Origin: Gremmenia infestans
Taxonomy: Eukaryota; Ascomycota; Leotiomycetes; Helotiales; Hamatocanthoscyphaceae
Direction of reading: 5' to 3'
DNA: 39,066 bases
Assembly (NCBI GenBank): GCA_032629725.1
Contig: JAFEVB010000011.1
Location: forward strand, 1 to 39,066
The position numbers and the translations under genes are program-made. The notes beneath the pieces are model-generated. The model ran no database searches, had not been told where the DNA came from, and saw only the letters and a list, made by a program, of their open reading frames with translations. The number at the start of each line of letters is the position of its first letter. Within the stretch, counting starts at the first letter, position 1. This document shows, one piece after another, positions 21,694 to 31,448 of the stretch.

Positions 21694-22654
21694 CTAATCA
21701 CCAATCCTATAGCTGACCAAAGTATCAACCTTATGATTACTCGTACTGAAACTCCTCAGCTGTACTTTCTCCCCATTCATTATCTCTTTCGCATCACTGT
21801 CTCCCCACTCCATCGGTACCTCACTATCCGCATCCGCATACACCAGCACATTGAACGTACAGTCCCCATCCAACTGAGGCAAGAAAGTAACCGAGGCGGT
21901 GATCTGTCGGAATATAGACTGTATCTCGGATTGGATTTCTGCCTCCGTTTTCTCAGCTGGTGGTGCAGCGGCCGCGTTATCGGGAGCAGCGTTTTCCTTG
22001 TCTGCGCTCTTCTTGGAGGATTTCTTGGAGGAGGATTTGTTGATTATTTGAACCTACGTCCGCCCTTCCATCAGTATACATCTCTCGGTATGGGGAATGC
22101 GGAAAACGCACGTCGAACTGCCACCTCTCGACATGCTCGCCTGTATCTTTACTTGTAATAACAACCACAAGCTTCGATATCTTGCCGCCAATCATCCATT
22201 TGTCGAGCTGGCCCATGATTTTCTTAATGTAGGCCTTGACTTGATCGTCCGAGGAAACGAGCATGGTGAGGCCATATTTCTTGACCCTGTGATTTTGTGA
22301 GCTTGAGTGTATTGGATGGGAGTGGGAGGTAGGGGTCATACGCCGTGAAGTCCTCGGCGGGGTAAACACCACGCTGAAAGCTGCGATAGAGTCAGTACTT
22401 TCCCTGATATCTTCTGCAGACGAGATGGGAAGACGAAGACATACAGAATCGTGTTTATGGAAAATTGAAACTGCTATGATTAGCTGCCAATCCTCGCTCC
22501 TATTCGATGGGAGAACCTACGAATTCCGCAACGAGTTTCGACGAACCTACACCTTCATTAGTACAGTGCGCAGATTGCAACAACAGTATTATAACATACC
22601 CTTGAGTGGGAGCTTGTGCACTTTTGTCTTCGATTTCTCTCGTTCGACCGACAT
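21694..22654 (-). CDS. MAD2: spindle assembly checkpoint protein MAD2 (HORMA domain)
   Basis: Six exons: 22654-22600, 22546-22521, 22470-22445, 22380-22342, 22286-22112 and 22053-21694; 226 residues. Introns are 53, 50, 64, 55 and 58 nt, all GT-AG. Exons 2 and 3 are only 26 nt each. The joined protein reads KLVAEF / QFSINTIL / FQRGVYPAEDF / VKKYGLTML, then MIGGKISKLVVVI and TGEHVERWQFDV, the standard HORMA core. The C-terminal safety belt (TFNVLVYADADSEVPMEWGDS ... STSNHKVDTLVSYRIGD) is complete. MAD2 binds CDC20 and MAD1 at unattached kinetochores and blocks the anaphase-promoting complex. The protein is about 20 residues longer than usual because of a Lys/Ser then Ala/Pro-rich insert at about 112-145. 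Confidence 0.95.
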
Positions 22655-22857
22655 TTTGACTCGTTGATGGGGGTTTATTACTTTTGAAAACCTTGAATAT
22701 TGATGGTTTCCCCAGGAAGATACACTTTCAGTTGCTGCAGCAATCGGCCGCTCCCGTTGAAATCGTCTCGTCAACCTCAAAATAAAGCCGAGAAGTTTTG
22801 AGAGATTATTATTTGCTACAAAACCACGACAACTCCACAGCACCAGCATCAGTCTTA
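22655..22857. promoter_or_regulatory. bidirectional promoter region MAD2/GUF1
   Basis: Only 203 bp separate the MAD2 and GUF1 start codons, so both genes must share or overlap promoter elements. I see no clear TATA box. Confidence 0.6.
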
Positions 22858-24825
22858 ATGCAGCGATGTCTCTTGCAGCTCCTTAGGCTACCTAGCTCTA
22901 TAAGATCCCAATATGCATCTAGATTCCTCTCCCAAACCCGCGCCTTCAGCGCCACGGTAGCCCTCCGCGCTCATGTTTCAAAGCCTATCTCAGAGCTGGA
23001 GCGCCGCATTCAAGCCATACCCATTGAACGCTTCCGCAACTTCTGCATCGTCGCACACGTCGATCATGGCAAGAGTACGCTTAGCGATCGGCTGCTGGAG
23101 CTCACGGGCACGATTGCACCGGGTGGGAACAAGCAGATCCTAGATAAGTTGGATGTGGAGCGCGAAAGGGGCATCACGGTCAAGGCGCAGACTTGTAGCA
23201 TGCTGTACAATCACGAGGGGGAGGATTATCTGCTGCATCTGGTGGACACGCCCGGACATGTGGACTTCCGAGCTGAGGTCTCGAGATCTTATGCTAGCTG
23301 TGGGGGAGCGTTGTTGCTGGTAGATGCTAGCCAAGGCGTGCAAGCCCAAACTGTGGCTAATTTCTATTTGGCATTTTCCCAAGGGCTGGTACTGGTGCCA
23401 GTGGTCAACAAAATCGACCTTCCCTCTGCAGATTCGCCAAGAGCGTTGGAGCAGATGCAGACGGCGTTTGAACTGGCGCCAGAGAATGCAGTATTAGTTT
23501 CTGCGAAGACGGGACTCAATGTCGAGCAGCTGTTGCCGAATGTTATAAGGCAAATACCTCATCCTGTTGGAGATCACACGAAGCCACTGAGACTTCTACT
23601 GGTGGATTCTTGGTATGATAATTACAAAGGGGTGATCTTGCTCGTACGGATCTTTGATGGGCAAGTTAAAGCGGGAGACCAAGTAGTGTCATTTGCCACG
23701 GGGATCAAGTATTTTGTGGGCGAAGTTGGGATGATGTATCCCCATCAAACACCTCTGAGCGTCCTTCGAGCTGGTCAAGTCGGCTATATATTCTTCAACC
23801 CAGGCATGAAGAAGAGTCAAGAGGCATTGAGCGGAGACACATACACGACGGTTGGTTCTGAAAGGCTCGTTGAGCCATACCCTGGATTCGAAGAGCCGAA
23901 GTCTATGGTTTTCGTCTCGGCATTTCCTGTTGATCAGAGTGATTTTGGCCACTTGGAAGATTCGATCAATCAAATCGTCCTAAATGACCGAAGTGTCACA
24001 CTCCATAAGGAGTCATCAGAAGCCCTTGGGGCAGGTTGGAGGATGGGTTTCCTGGGCACACTCCACTGTTCCGTCTTTGAGGATCGCCTACGCCAGGAGC
24101 ATGGAGCCAGTATTATCATTACACCACCTACTGTGCCATTCAAAGTCATATGGGCCAACGGGCGGGAAGAGATTATCCAGACTCCGTCAAACTTCCCAGA
24201 CGCGGATGTGAATCGAGACCAGGTGGGCGAACTGCAAGAACCCTATGTGTCTGCCACTGTAACGCTCCCCGAAGAGTATCTGGGGAAGGTAATCGAGCTC
24301 TGTGAAGCCAACCGTGGCGAGCAGAAGGAGCTCAATTTCTTCACTGCCAGCCAAGTAATCCTAAAATACGACATACCACTTGCCCAGCTTGTTGATGATT
24401 TCTTCGGCAAGCTGAAGGGTGCCACGAAGGGTTATGCAAGTCTTGACTACGAAGACGCCGGCTTCCGACGCAGCAGCGTCGTTAAGATGCAACTCCTCGT
24501 CAACAAAGAACCGGTGGATGCCGTAGCACGAGTTCTCCACACCTCACAGGTCGATAGACTTGGCCGGCAATGGGTGAAGAAGTTCAAGGAGCACGTCGAC
24601 AGGCAAATGTTCGAGGTCATCATCCAAGCAGCTGTGGGGAAGCGTATCGTGGCGAGAGAAACGATCAAACCGTTCCGGAAAGACGTGTTGCAAAAGTTAC
24701 ATGCAGCTGATATTGGCAGAAAGAGGAAGTTGCTTGATAGGCAAAAGGAGGGGAGGAAGAAGCTGAAGGCTGTGGGAAACATTACGATCGATCACAAGGC
24801 GTTCCAGAAGTTCCTGGCTAAATAG
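22858..24825 (+). CDS. GUF1: mitochondrial translation GTPase GUF1 (LepA/EF4)
   Basis: Single exon, 655 residues from the ATG at 22858; the frame is open upstream without ATG. Residues 1-40 are a basic, Ser/Leu-rich presequence that fits import into mitochondria. The GTPase motifs are AHVDHGKST (66-74, G1), RGIT near 104 (G2), DTPGH (130-134, G3), NKID (184-187, G4) and SAK in LVSAKTGLN (G5). Domain II, two EF-G-like folds and the LepA-specific C-terminal domain follow, ending in KLKAVGNITIDHKAFQKFL. The bacterial homologue LepA acts on ribosomes during elongation or biogenesis; yeast Guf1 supports mitochondrial translation under stress. Confidence 0.95.
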   Translation: MQRCLLQLLRLPSSIRSQYASRFLSQTRAFSATVALRAHVSKPISELERRIQAIPIERFRNFCIVAHVDHGKSTLSDRLLELTGTIAPGGNKQILDKLDVERERGITVKAQTCSMLYNHEGEDYLLHLVDTPGHVDFRAEVSRSYASCGGALLLVDASQGVQAQTVANFYLAFSQGLVLVPVVNKIDLPSADSPRALEQMQTAFELAPENAVLVSAKTGLNVEQLLPNVIRQIPHPVGDHTKPLRLLLVDSWYDNYKGVILLVRIFDGQVKAGDQVVSFATGIKYFVGEVGMMYPHQTPLSVLRAGQVGYIFFNPGMKKSQEALSGDTYTTVGSERLVEPYPGFEEPKSMVFVSAFPVDQSDFGHLEDSINQIVLNDRSVTLHKESSEALGAGWRMGFLGTLHCSVFEDRLRQEHGASIIITPPTVPFKVIWANGREEIIQTPSNFPDADVNRDQVGELQEPYVSATVTLPEEYLGKVIELCEANRGEQKELNFFTASQVILKYDIPLAQLVDDFFGKLKGATKGYASLDYEDAGFRRSSVVKMQLLVNKEPVDAVARVLHTSQVDRLGRQWVKKFKEHVDRQMFEVIIQAAVGKRIVARETIKPFRKDVLQKLHAADIGRKRKLLDRQKEGRKKLKAVGNITIDHKAFQKFLAK

Positions 24826-25065
24826 GCCGAGGACAATACTGTAAATGCAAAACAGTGCGTTCCAAAGGACTGTGGTTCTCAAGTGGTTCATTACGAAATT
24901 TGTTAATTCCGAACTCAATACATGAATACTCCTTACTCTCTGGCTTCTTTCGGGCTCTCCTCCGCGTGAAAATGGGGATGGATAATTACACCCAACAAAT
25001 GGGTCACTTGACGCCTCATCGTGCCTCTGTCAATAGTCCCCATTATTACAAAAGCAGCTCCTCGA
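24826..25065. other. short convergent spacer
   Basis: 240 bp between the stops of GUF1 (+) and the F-box gene (-), available for both 3' UTRs. Confidence 0.5.
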
Positions 25066-26679
25066 CTATACACACTGGCACACCTCCTTCGATCCAAGCT
25101 CAAAACCCAGTAAGCCCAAACAACGTCCACAAGTCCTCCTCCCCTGGTCGTCGCTCAGCGGAGGGACCTTTGAACCACTAGCTCGATATAAATACGGCTT
25201 CGCAATAGACTTAAGCGCGCTCCAACCAACACCATTCCTCATCTCCTCCCCATCACCAAACCTCCAGCAATTCACACACATCGCGCTCCACCCCTTCCTC
25301 CCAGTACACCCCCCGCACCGACCGCAGTTCCACGAGCATTTCCCATCCCCCCTCCGCTGCTTCGGCGTTGCACAAGCTGCGCAAAGACTATGGTCTGCAT
25401 CAATCTTCCGACCTCTTTTCCACTGTCCTGATTTCATGGCATAGCGCACACATTTCCGTGGCCGCTGAATCTTGTAATCCGCGTAATTCTGGAACGCGGA
25501 TTCAGGCCGCGGATGCGGATAGATTGTCATGTGCTCGAAAGTATGCCACATCACACACTCCTGACACAGATACGGCGGGTTGCGATCCCCTTTAAAGGCC
25601 CGGGCAGGAGGGAATTGTTGAAGTACGGATCTCTTCTCAAGGGTGCTGGGCTGGAGGTGCTTTATGCGGACAAATCTGTTTAGCTGCTTGCAAGAGATCT
25701 TGAGGAAGACTGCACTGCTGTAGGGGAGATGAGAGGCGATGTTGAGTATTAGGTCACGGGGTAGCTCGAGGATGGTGGTATGCGCTTTGGCTTCGGATTT
25801 TGGTCCGGGAGACGATCTAGGGCCCTGAATACCGGGTGCTCTTATATCACTGCCGAAGTAGCAGTACGGGCTTCTGCGGGATGAAATAGGATGAGAGGGC
25901 ACTTTATGGGTTTTGGTAGCCTTGACCGGTCGATTGGCAGCGGGCCTCACAGGCTCATTTGAGGGTACCTTTGTAACATTAATTTTTGAAACTGGAGGAT
26001 TTACCACAGTCGGAAATGCACTGTGAGGCTCAGAGGTCCTGTAAACCCTGCCGGCCTTCAACGAATGTGACGTGCCAAACTTGATGCCCCGTACCCGCCC
26101 AATCTGTTTCCGAGCCAACAATGGGGCAGCTTGGGTAGGTACCAAGGGAGTTGCGTGAACGACTCTACTTCGAAAAGTTTGACCATCTTCCCTTTGAGTC
26201 TGAGAGAAAGGTACTCGTCTCTTTGAAGTAGTAGTAGTAGTAGTAGTAACCGAGAAAACTCGGGTAGGAATTGATTCCCTAGCCTTGTTAGAGGCTAATG
26301 TACCGTCTCTACGCCGGTTCGGTAAAGATCTCGTTCCGACAGCTCGAGATTTAACTGATCTAAGCTCGCTCACAGATATGTGTATCGCTTTTTCTCCTTC
26401 CGGTATCACAGTAACGATATTCTGCGAGGCAGTGTGTCCAACCGGTCGGTTGGGAGTCTTGATCTTTGTCTTGGTCTTGGGCTTGGTCTGAGGTATCCGG
26501 TCGTCCAAAATCCGTCGCGAAGTTGAGGCATTGCTAGCTCCTGCAGGCACCAATTGAACTCGTTGTATATAGGCGACAGTCTCACGTTCTGGAGTAGGTC
26601 TAGCATCTTTGGATTTTGGTTCATTCTTCTTCTTCTTCTTCGATTGCTGTCCCTTGAACCATTTTTGAATCTGGCTCAT
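25066..26679 (-). CDS. F-box protein with C-terminal Cys-rich region
   Basis: Single exon, 537 residues. Residues 1-300 are basic, Ser/Thr/Pro-rich and disordered, with a Lys run near 14-18 and a poly-Thr tract near 145-151 encoded by an (AGT)n microsatellite at 26227-26248. An F-box-like segment follows at about 303-345 (LELPRDLILNIASHLPYSSA ... CKQLNRFV), which in known proteins binds Skp1 in SCF ubiquitin ligases. The C-terminal part has clustered cysteines: C372-x2-C375, C433-x2-C436, C448/C452/C455/C458, C468-x2-C471, C517-x2-C520 and C534/C536. These could bind zinc, but I cannot name the fold. The arrangement resembles uncharacterised fungal F-box proteins. Confidence 0.75.
   Translation of the reverse strand: MSQIQKWFKGQQSKKKKKNEPKSKDARPTPERETVAYIQRVQLVPAGASNASTSRRILDDRIPQTKPKTKTKIKTPNRPVGHTASQNIVTVIPEGEKAIHISVSELRSVKSRAVGTRSLPNRRRDGTLASNKARESIPTRVFSVTTTTTTTSKRRVPFSQTQREDGQTFRSRVVHATPLVPTQAAPLLARKQIGRVRGIKFGTSHSLKAGRVYRTSEPHSAFPTVVNPPVSKINVTKVPSNEPVRPAANRPVKATKTHKVPSHPISSRRSPYCYFGSDIRAPGIQGPRSSPGPKSEAKAHTTILELPRDLILNIASHLPYSSAVFLKISCKQLNRFVRIKHLQPSTLEKRSVLQQFPPARAFKGDRNPPYLCQECVMWHTFEHMTIYPHPRPESAFQNYADYKIQRPRKCVRYAMKSGQWKRGRKIDADHSLCAACATPKQRRGDGKCSWNCGRCGGCTGRKGWSAMCVNCWRFGDGEEMRNGVGWSALKSIAKPYLYRASGSKVPPLSDDQGRRTCGRCLGLLGFELGSKEVCQCV
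26227..26248. repeat. (AGT)n coding microsatellite
   Basis: About seven AGT repeats, read on the minus strand as ACT codons for a poly-threonine tract in the F-box protein. Likely length-variable between strains. Confidence 0.8.
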
Positions 26680-27550
26680 ACTTGGGGGTGCGAGCGGGAC
26701 TCGTCTCTCGGCTGATGGTGGGGGGCTTTTGTGATTCTATGGCAGACAGAGAAAGCTGCCAAATGTAGGACCCCTCGATGATTGGATCTACTACGGTAGC
26801 TAGACACTTCAGATGTTATGACGCCCTAGAAGTAGGTATCTAATAATACTATTCAGGGGAGGTAAGGCCACGGAAGGTTCTTATCATCGAGGTGTGTTGC
26901 AGCAGTGTTGGTAGGTACCAGTATGTTGGAAGTTGCGAGATAGGGATTACCCCTGCTCTCCAACGCGGGGTTAATAATATCAGCCGATCTCGAATTTCGG
27001 ATGCGATGCTCCATAACACACAGACAAGCATTGCTCCGTAGGATTCATACCCATGTGTTGTTTGGTGAGCAGCTGCAGCTGCAAGCGTTATCCCGGTGGA
27101 ATTTGAATTTAGGAGAGAAAGATACTCGCTCATTTTCGGAACCTTGACTGGAAACCGCAACTCAAGTACGGTACTATCTTGGCTAGTATTACTACATGTG
27201 TAATTATATGGTATTGTCGACATGTAAAAGCTTCCCGCTTGGATTGTGGACGATTTCCTAAGTGGGATTACGCTGAGACAGCTTGGCTTGCAGCCTCTAG
27301 CCCGAATGAAGAAATAGAAAAGACCTAAACAAATATTTTTTAGGTCAAGGGTAGACTAGCGACTTTGCTGAGCTTGTACGCAGCTCGCAAAGTGTGGAAT
27401 GACTCCTCTCTTCCCTTTCTATTCTTACATGTGTCGACTTAGTGCTCTTGCTGTCGAGGAGCTCCCGTTCCTTATTTGAAATTATTTAGAAGCCTTCTTG
27501 GAAAATTTGACATATGCTGGATCTTCAGACCTTATGGAGCAAAAAGAGTA
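26680..27550. other. intergenic region between tandem minus-strand genes
   Basis: 871 bp between the F-box gene start and the phosphatase stop. A 124-codon frame at 26849-27223 (-) begins with ATG but shows no family features. A perfect 8-bp inverted repeat (GACCTAAA ... TTTAGGTC, 9-nt loop) lies at 27322-27346. Confidence 0.5.
27322..27346. repeat. short perfect inverted repeat
   Basis: GACCTAAA at 27322-27329 pairs with TTTAGGTC at 27339-27346 around an A/T-rich 9-nt loop. It lies about 205 bp downstream of the phosphatase stop. It may be chance, or part of a 3' processing region. Confidence 0.5.
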
Positions 27551-29024
27551 TCAAACAGGTACAGCCGTAGCAGATGGAGCAGGACAAGTCGAGATCGTCG
27601 TATATGGTCCTTTACCCCTTGGCGGTCCCTCACCCGCAACCTGCTCCGCCTTCACAAGCACAGGAATTACTTGCCCAGTGCCTAGGCTGAAACCTCTATG
27701 TCCCAAAACTGAATACAAATTAGTCTCCCCTCAATCACCTATGTTCAGCTTGCGTACCTCTCAAGATTGATCCAATGGCCCCTGAATGACTTGAAATGCT
27801 GATGTAAGTATTCTTGTCATTGGAGAACACATCCTCAAGCGCCTGCAGAAGCCTAATATCCATTGCTACATTCGTCTCCCTATGCTCTGCATCCCAGAGC
27901 GGATCATCCTCCTTGAATCCTGCTTCGAAAGGCCAATTTGGGTAGTTTTCACGAATGATACTCTTGCTACTTCTGCGATCGCAGGTATGCACACCGAGTT
28001 CTTCTCTGAACAGTTCCTTGATGGTAGGCACGAATTGGCGATCCTCAGGGAGATCCAAGCCAGAGAATGTGACGTTAGCTGTAGCGAGACAACGTAGGAG
28101 GGGGCTTGTATAGTAGGATTCTGGGGTTGGGATGTTTTGGGAGGCGATCTGAGAACGCCAAAACGCGTTGGCTTTTTCAGCTTGTGCAATGCCCGCGGAT
28201 GTGAGCAGAGCGTCAGACCACTGTAACGAGTTAGTACGACGGTTTCTGCAACAAGCAAGAGCTAGAGGATGAAAGAGCAAAGTCAAGGAGTGGAAGGGAA
28301 GAGAAATGGTGTGGTTACGGTAATGGTGCCATTGCCGTCTTTTAAAGACCAGTAACACTACCGACGTTAACACGGGATATCATTTGGGGTGATGGAGACT
28401 CACATCCCAGTCATGTGTGCCATAGAAGGCTTCGGCGACGTTATGATAACCCTCACCGTGACGACCCACTGGGCAGATTAGTTTGAGTGTGCTGAGAAGG
28501 GAGGCCCTGAGACTAACTGTAGAGAAGTTTGTACTGGACCTTTGGTTTGCTGTCATGATTGAGACGAGCTACTTCATTTCCAAATCGTTCCCACTGGCTT
28601 TTCTTGTGGTCGGGATCGAATTGCGAGTCCCCATTGTATGCGCGGTCTATGAGGCCGAAATTCGTGGTTGTCTGAGAGCCATGAGTGAGTGCGACTCAAT
28701 GGAGCTCACAGTACTCACATAGTCAAAGCCACGGTCCTCTGTGATGGGATTGTCTTGTTGAAAATAACCCGTGACTGTGGAAAATGTGGTATATTCAGGG
28801 GTTGGATTTGGTGACTTGGCCATCATCATCCAGAGAGCTACGACAATGGTTAAGAAGAACAGGAAAGGCCTAGACAAGAGGAGCTGAGTTTTCCATTTTC
28901 AAATGTCCGTCTTTTCGGGGGGGTTGACTTACACAAGATAGATAGCTCTGAATATGTGTATGCGCCTGGTCCCTCTCTTGCGAGCCAAAACGTGACGAGA
29001 TGCTTGTTTGGGTGGTCCGGCCAT
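27551..29024 (-). CDS. membrane-anchored histidine phosphatase (phosphoglycerate-mutase-like, Pmu1 type)
   Basis: Seven exons: 29024-28933, 28869-28719, 28671-28518, 28468-28404, 28357-28319, 28220-27758 and 27708-27551; 373 residues. Introns are 63, 47, 49, 46, 98 and 49 nt, all GT-AG; intron 5 has a perfect TACTAAC branch site. The catalytic motif RHGEGYHN begins at Arg135 (phospho-acceptor His136) and is flanked by AFYGTHDWDCYWSLKDGNGT, diagnostic of the Pmu1/phosphomutase-like branch. Further sites are Arg210 (TSPLLRC), the ELFREELG acidic motif and His312 (SSHSGAIGS). Unusually, residues about 27-47 form a strong hydrophobic helix after a basic N-terminus, which predicts a signal anchor with the enzyme facing the secretory lumen or outside. 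The substrate is unknown. Confidence 0.9.
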
Positions 29025-30086
29025 GTGTTACGAAAGGTCAAAGTGATGCATTAGAGGGCGGCGTGAATGGTTCAGCAAAGGATTTATATCTTCATTGCAT
29101 TTTCCGGGTGTCAAATGCTGTGTTGGCTACAGTCCTGGAATGTACAAGCAAGTGGGTGAGATTGGGAAATTGCACCTTTGGAGTCAAGGCGTGTGCACAA
29201 GGCTGGAGAGATACTTGGGACTAAATCATTTTGCTACGTTACCTGTGGATAAATATATAAATATATATAAAAAATGTCAAGTAATGTATAAATAATAAAT
29301 ATCATAAAACCTGAAGTCCTCCTTACTGGGAAAGCTTACCTAGGTAGGAACAATTGAACAGTCCCGAGGCAAGGCCAGGCCAGGCCAGGCCCGCTGGATG
29401 GCGGAAGGAAGGGAATACTGTGATCACGTGTAGACACCAGCCAGTGGAGTGGAGTGGGTTTGGAAGTGGTGATGACGTAGACGTACGGAGTAGCTAGCCG
29501 TCCAAGCCCCGTTTTAGCTTCAAGCTCCAAGATCCAAGCTCCAAGTCGCTTCAAGTACTTTCCCCACATTCCAATGCAATGCAAACAACAGCAACGGTTG
29601 AATATAATGAGAATAATGGAAGACACAAACGTCTTAATATACCTAGATACTTGTACACGTGAGGAGAAGACAAGAGAAGAGAAAAGATCGAGGGATACAA
29701 GAAATCGTAGAGTGGTCTGTCTGTCTATCTGTCTGTCTATCTGTCTGTCTGTCTGTCTGTCTGTCTGCAAGCCAAATCGCGCCATCAAACAAAAGAGACA
29801 CCCGCCGCGCGCACCCGACACCATTGGCAAATCTCCAATTTTCCTTCCTTGGAAGGAAACGCATCACGTCATAGCCACAACCAAAAGTACGGTAAGTACC
29901 CAAGGTCTCTACGGTAGTCATGGTCATACCAATCCACTACATCCTTCCCCTTATAAACAGCTGTCTCTGCCTTTGTGACCACGCTCTTCCATCTTCAATC
30001 CAACAACCCCAAGTCTTCAAAGAACCACCCACCCACCCACCCACCTACCTATCAATCTCTTCAAAGAACCTCATACATTTGCAATC
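29025..30086. promoter_or_regulatory. divergent intergenic and promoter region
   Basis: 1062 bp between the phosphatase (-) and DUF1761 (+) start codons. It holds AT-rich sequence at 29250-29310, a long (CTGT)n microsatellite at 29715-29767, a TATA-box-like TATAAA at 29952-29957 that fits the DUF1761 gene, and a (CCCA)n tract at 30025-30050 in its probable 5' UTR. Confidence 0.55.
29715..29767. repeat. (TCTG)n microsatellite with TCTA interruptions
   Basis: About 13 tetranucleotide units, two of them TCTA. It lies about 320 bp upstream of the DUF1761 gene ATG. Frames on both strands through it are repeat artefacts. Confidence 0.9.
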
Positions 30087-30824
30087 ATGTCTCTTCACTG
30101 TACGTATTTTCCCAAACATTCGGTCGGATTCGGGAGTTGCGTGACGACATCGTTCCATTTGAATTTGAGCCCAGCCCAGCCCAGCCCAGCCCCAGCCAAG
30201 CTCTGCTCGTGTTGACAATTGGTCTCCACACCTTTGTTTGGATCTATCTTGATGCGCTTAATCCATCATCATGCCTCAATTGTGTTCAATCTGACTTACT
30301 TCAATCGTTCCCTACTAACATATCCTCCTCCAGACCTCCCACCAGTCAAGCCCTCCGCCATTGCCCTCGGCACCGTTTTCAACCACGCCGCCTCCCTTGC
30401 TATCCTCGGCCCCGTCTTCGGTGACACCTACCACCGCGCTCTTTCTGCCAACTCCAAGGAGGAGTTTGTCAAGTCCAAGGAGGCCGCATCTGCTGCCGCA
30501 GCATGGTCAACGTCTCTCATTGGTAGCGCCGTTCAATCATACGGTGTCGGTGCTTTGATCAATGCTACCGGTACTCTCTCCTACAAGGGTGCTGCGTATC
30601 TCGGTTCCTTGATCTTCTTTGCTAGCTCTGCTCCCTCGGTATGTCGGACACATTAACCCATTAAAACCACCTACTGATTCTGTTTCTAGTTCATCGCCCA
30701 AGTCGTCACTGAGAAGCGTCCTCTTGATACCGTTGCTGTTGGTGCTCTTGCCCGTGTCTTTGAGACTGTTGGCCTTTCTCTCTTCCTTACCTGGTGGGGT
30801 ACTCACACGAACCCCTTTGAGTAG
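30087..30824 (+). CDS. DUF1761-type small multi-spanning membrane protein
   Basis: Three exons: 30087-30099 (13 nt), 30334-30638 and 30690-30824; 150 residues. Intron 1 is 234 nt, long for this window, with donor GTACGT, a perfect TACTAAC branch site and acceptor CTCCAG; intron 2 is 51 nt (GTATGT...TCTAG). The tiny first exon codes MSLH plus one base. The protein has about four hydrophobic stretches: around 12-30 (ALGTVFNHAASLAILG), 52-80, 85-105 and 125-142 (ARVFETVGLSLFLTWW). The pattern and the early GTVFNH motif fit the DUF1761 family, whose function is unknown. A TATA-like box lies 135 bp upstream of the ATG. Confidence 0.8.
30169..30197. repeat. (CCCAG)n tract in intron 1
   Basis: About five copies of a CCCAG pentamer inside intron 1 of the DUF1761 gene. 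Simple repeat, probably without function. Confidence 0.8.
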
Positions 30825-31448
30825 AGGTTGAGCTTCGCATTCTGAAGTTTGGAGTTGGCGGGCATGGAAGGAAATGTATGATGGGAGTGGCTCATGGCCT
30901 TATGTATTTATTCAGCAGCAGAATCAGGCAGTGAATTTCTCGTTTGCCCTCGGTTTATTAGGTCGTCGGAATAAAATCACAACTTTAAAAATCAATCTTG
31001 TGGTGCTTCCTTATTGTAACATGCTGAAGGTTGTCTGGTCTTCTTGCATAGTCGTTAGCTAAGTAGCTTCGAGGTAGCCATATCAAGGTTAACCCTCATG
31101 GGAGCCCAAGGTAGATGTGTATTGGCCGCTTCTTGTAAATTTTCTCCTTGGGCCACAAGTTCCGTCCTTCCTAAGCCTTTTGCTAGGTATCTTAATTACC
31201 AATTAATCAATGCGGGGTGAGTAAGGTTGTATACTTGGGTACTCTTTTGTTATCCCGTGTAAGACGAGGGTAGATTTGCCACGGTGGTTCTACTAAGCTG
31301 GCAATCACAGGGCAAGTGAAGAAGGAAGTAAGAGCAATGTCGCCAGTCAATACATGCTTTGGTTACAAGTAGAAGATACAAAGCACCTCTGCCAGTTTTC
31401 AATCTTCTGCCAACCCAATCGTAATAATTTCCTCCCGAATCTCGAGTA
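30825..31448. other. convergent intergenic region, no gene seen
   Basis: 624 bp between the 3' ends of the DUF1761 gene (+) and the 80-residue protein gene (-). No convincing coding frame. Confidence 0.5.

Noticed and set aside
12394..24825. A dedicated translation gene cluster (LTO1, MetRS, NAA10, GUF1)
   Set aside because: The genes are separately promoted, on both strands and mixed with unrelated genes; their common theme is expected of housekeeping regions.
26849..27223. 124-codon ATG frame (-) between the F-box and phosphatase genes
   Set aside because: No recognisable domain, unremarkable composition and no splice partners; chance is likelier.
29336..29978. Frames running through the CTGT microsatellite on both strands
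   Set aside because: They are low-complexity products of the tetranucleotide repeat.
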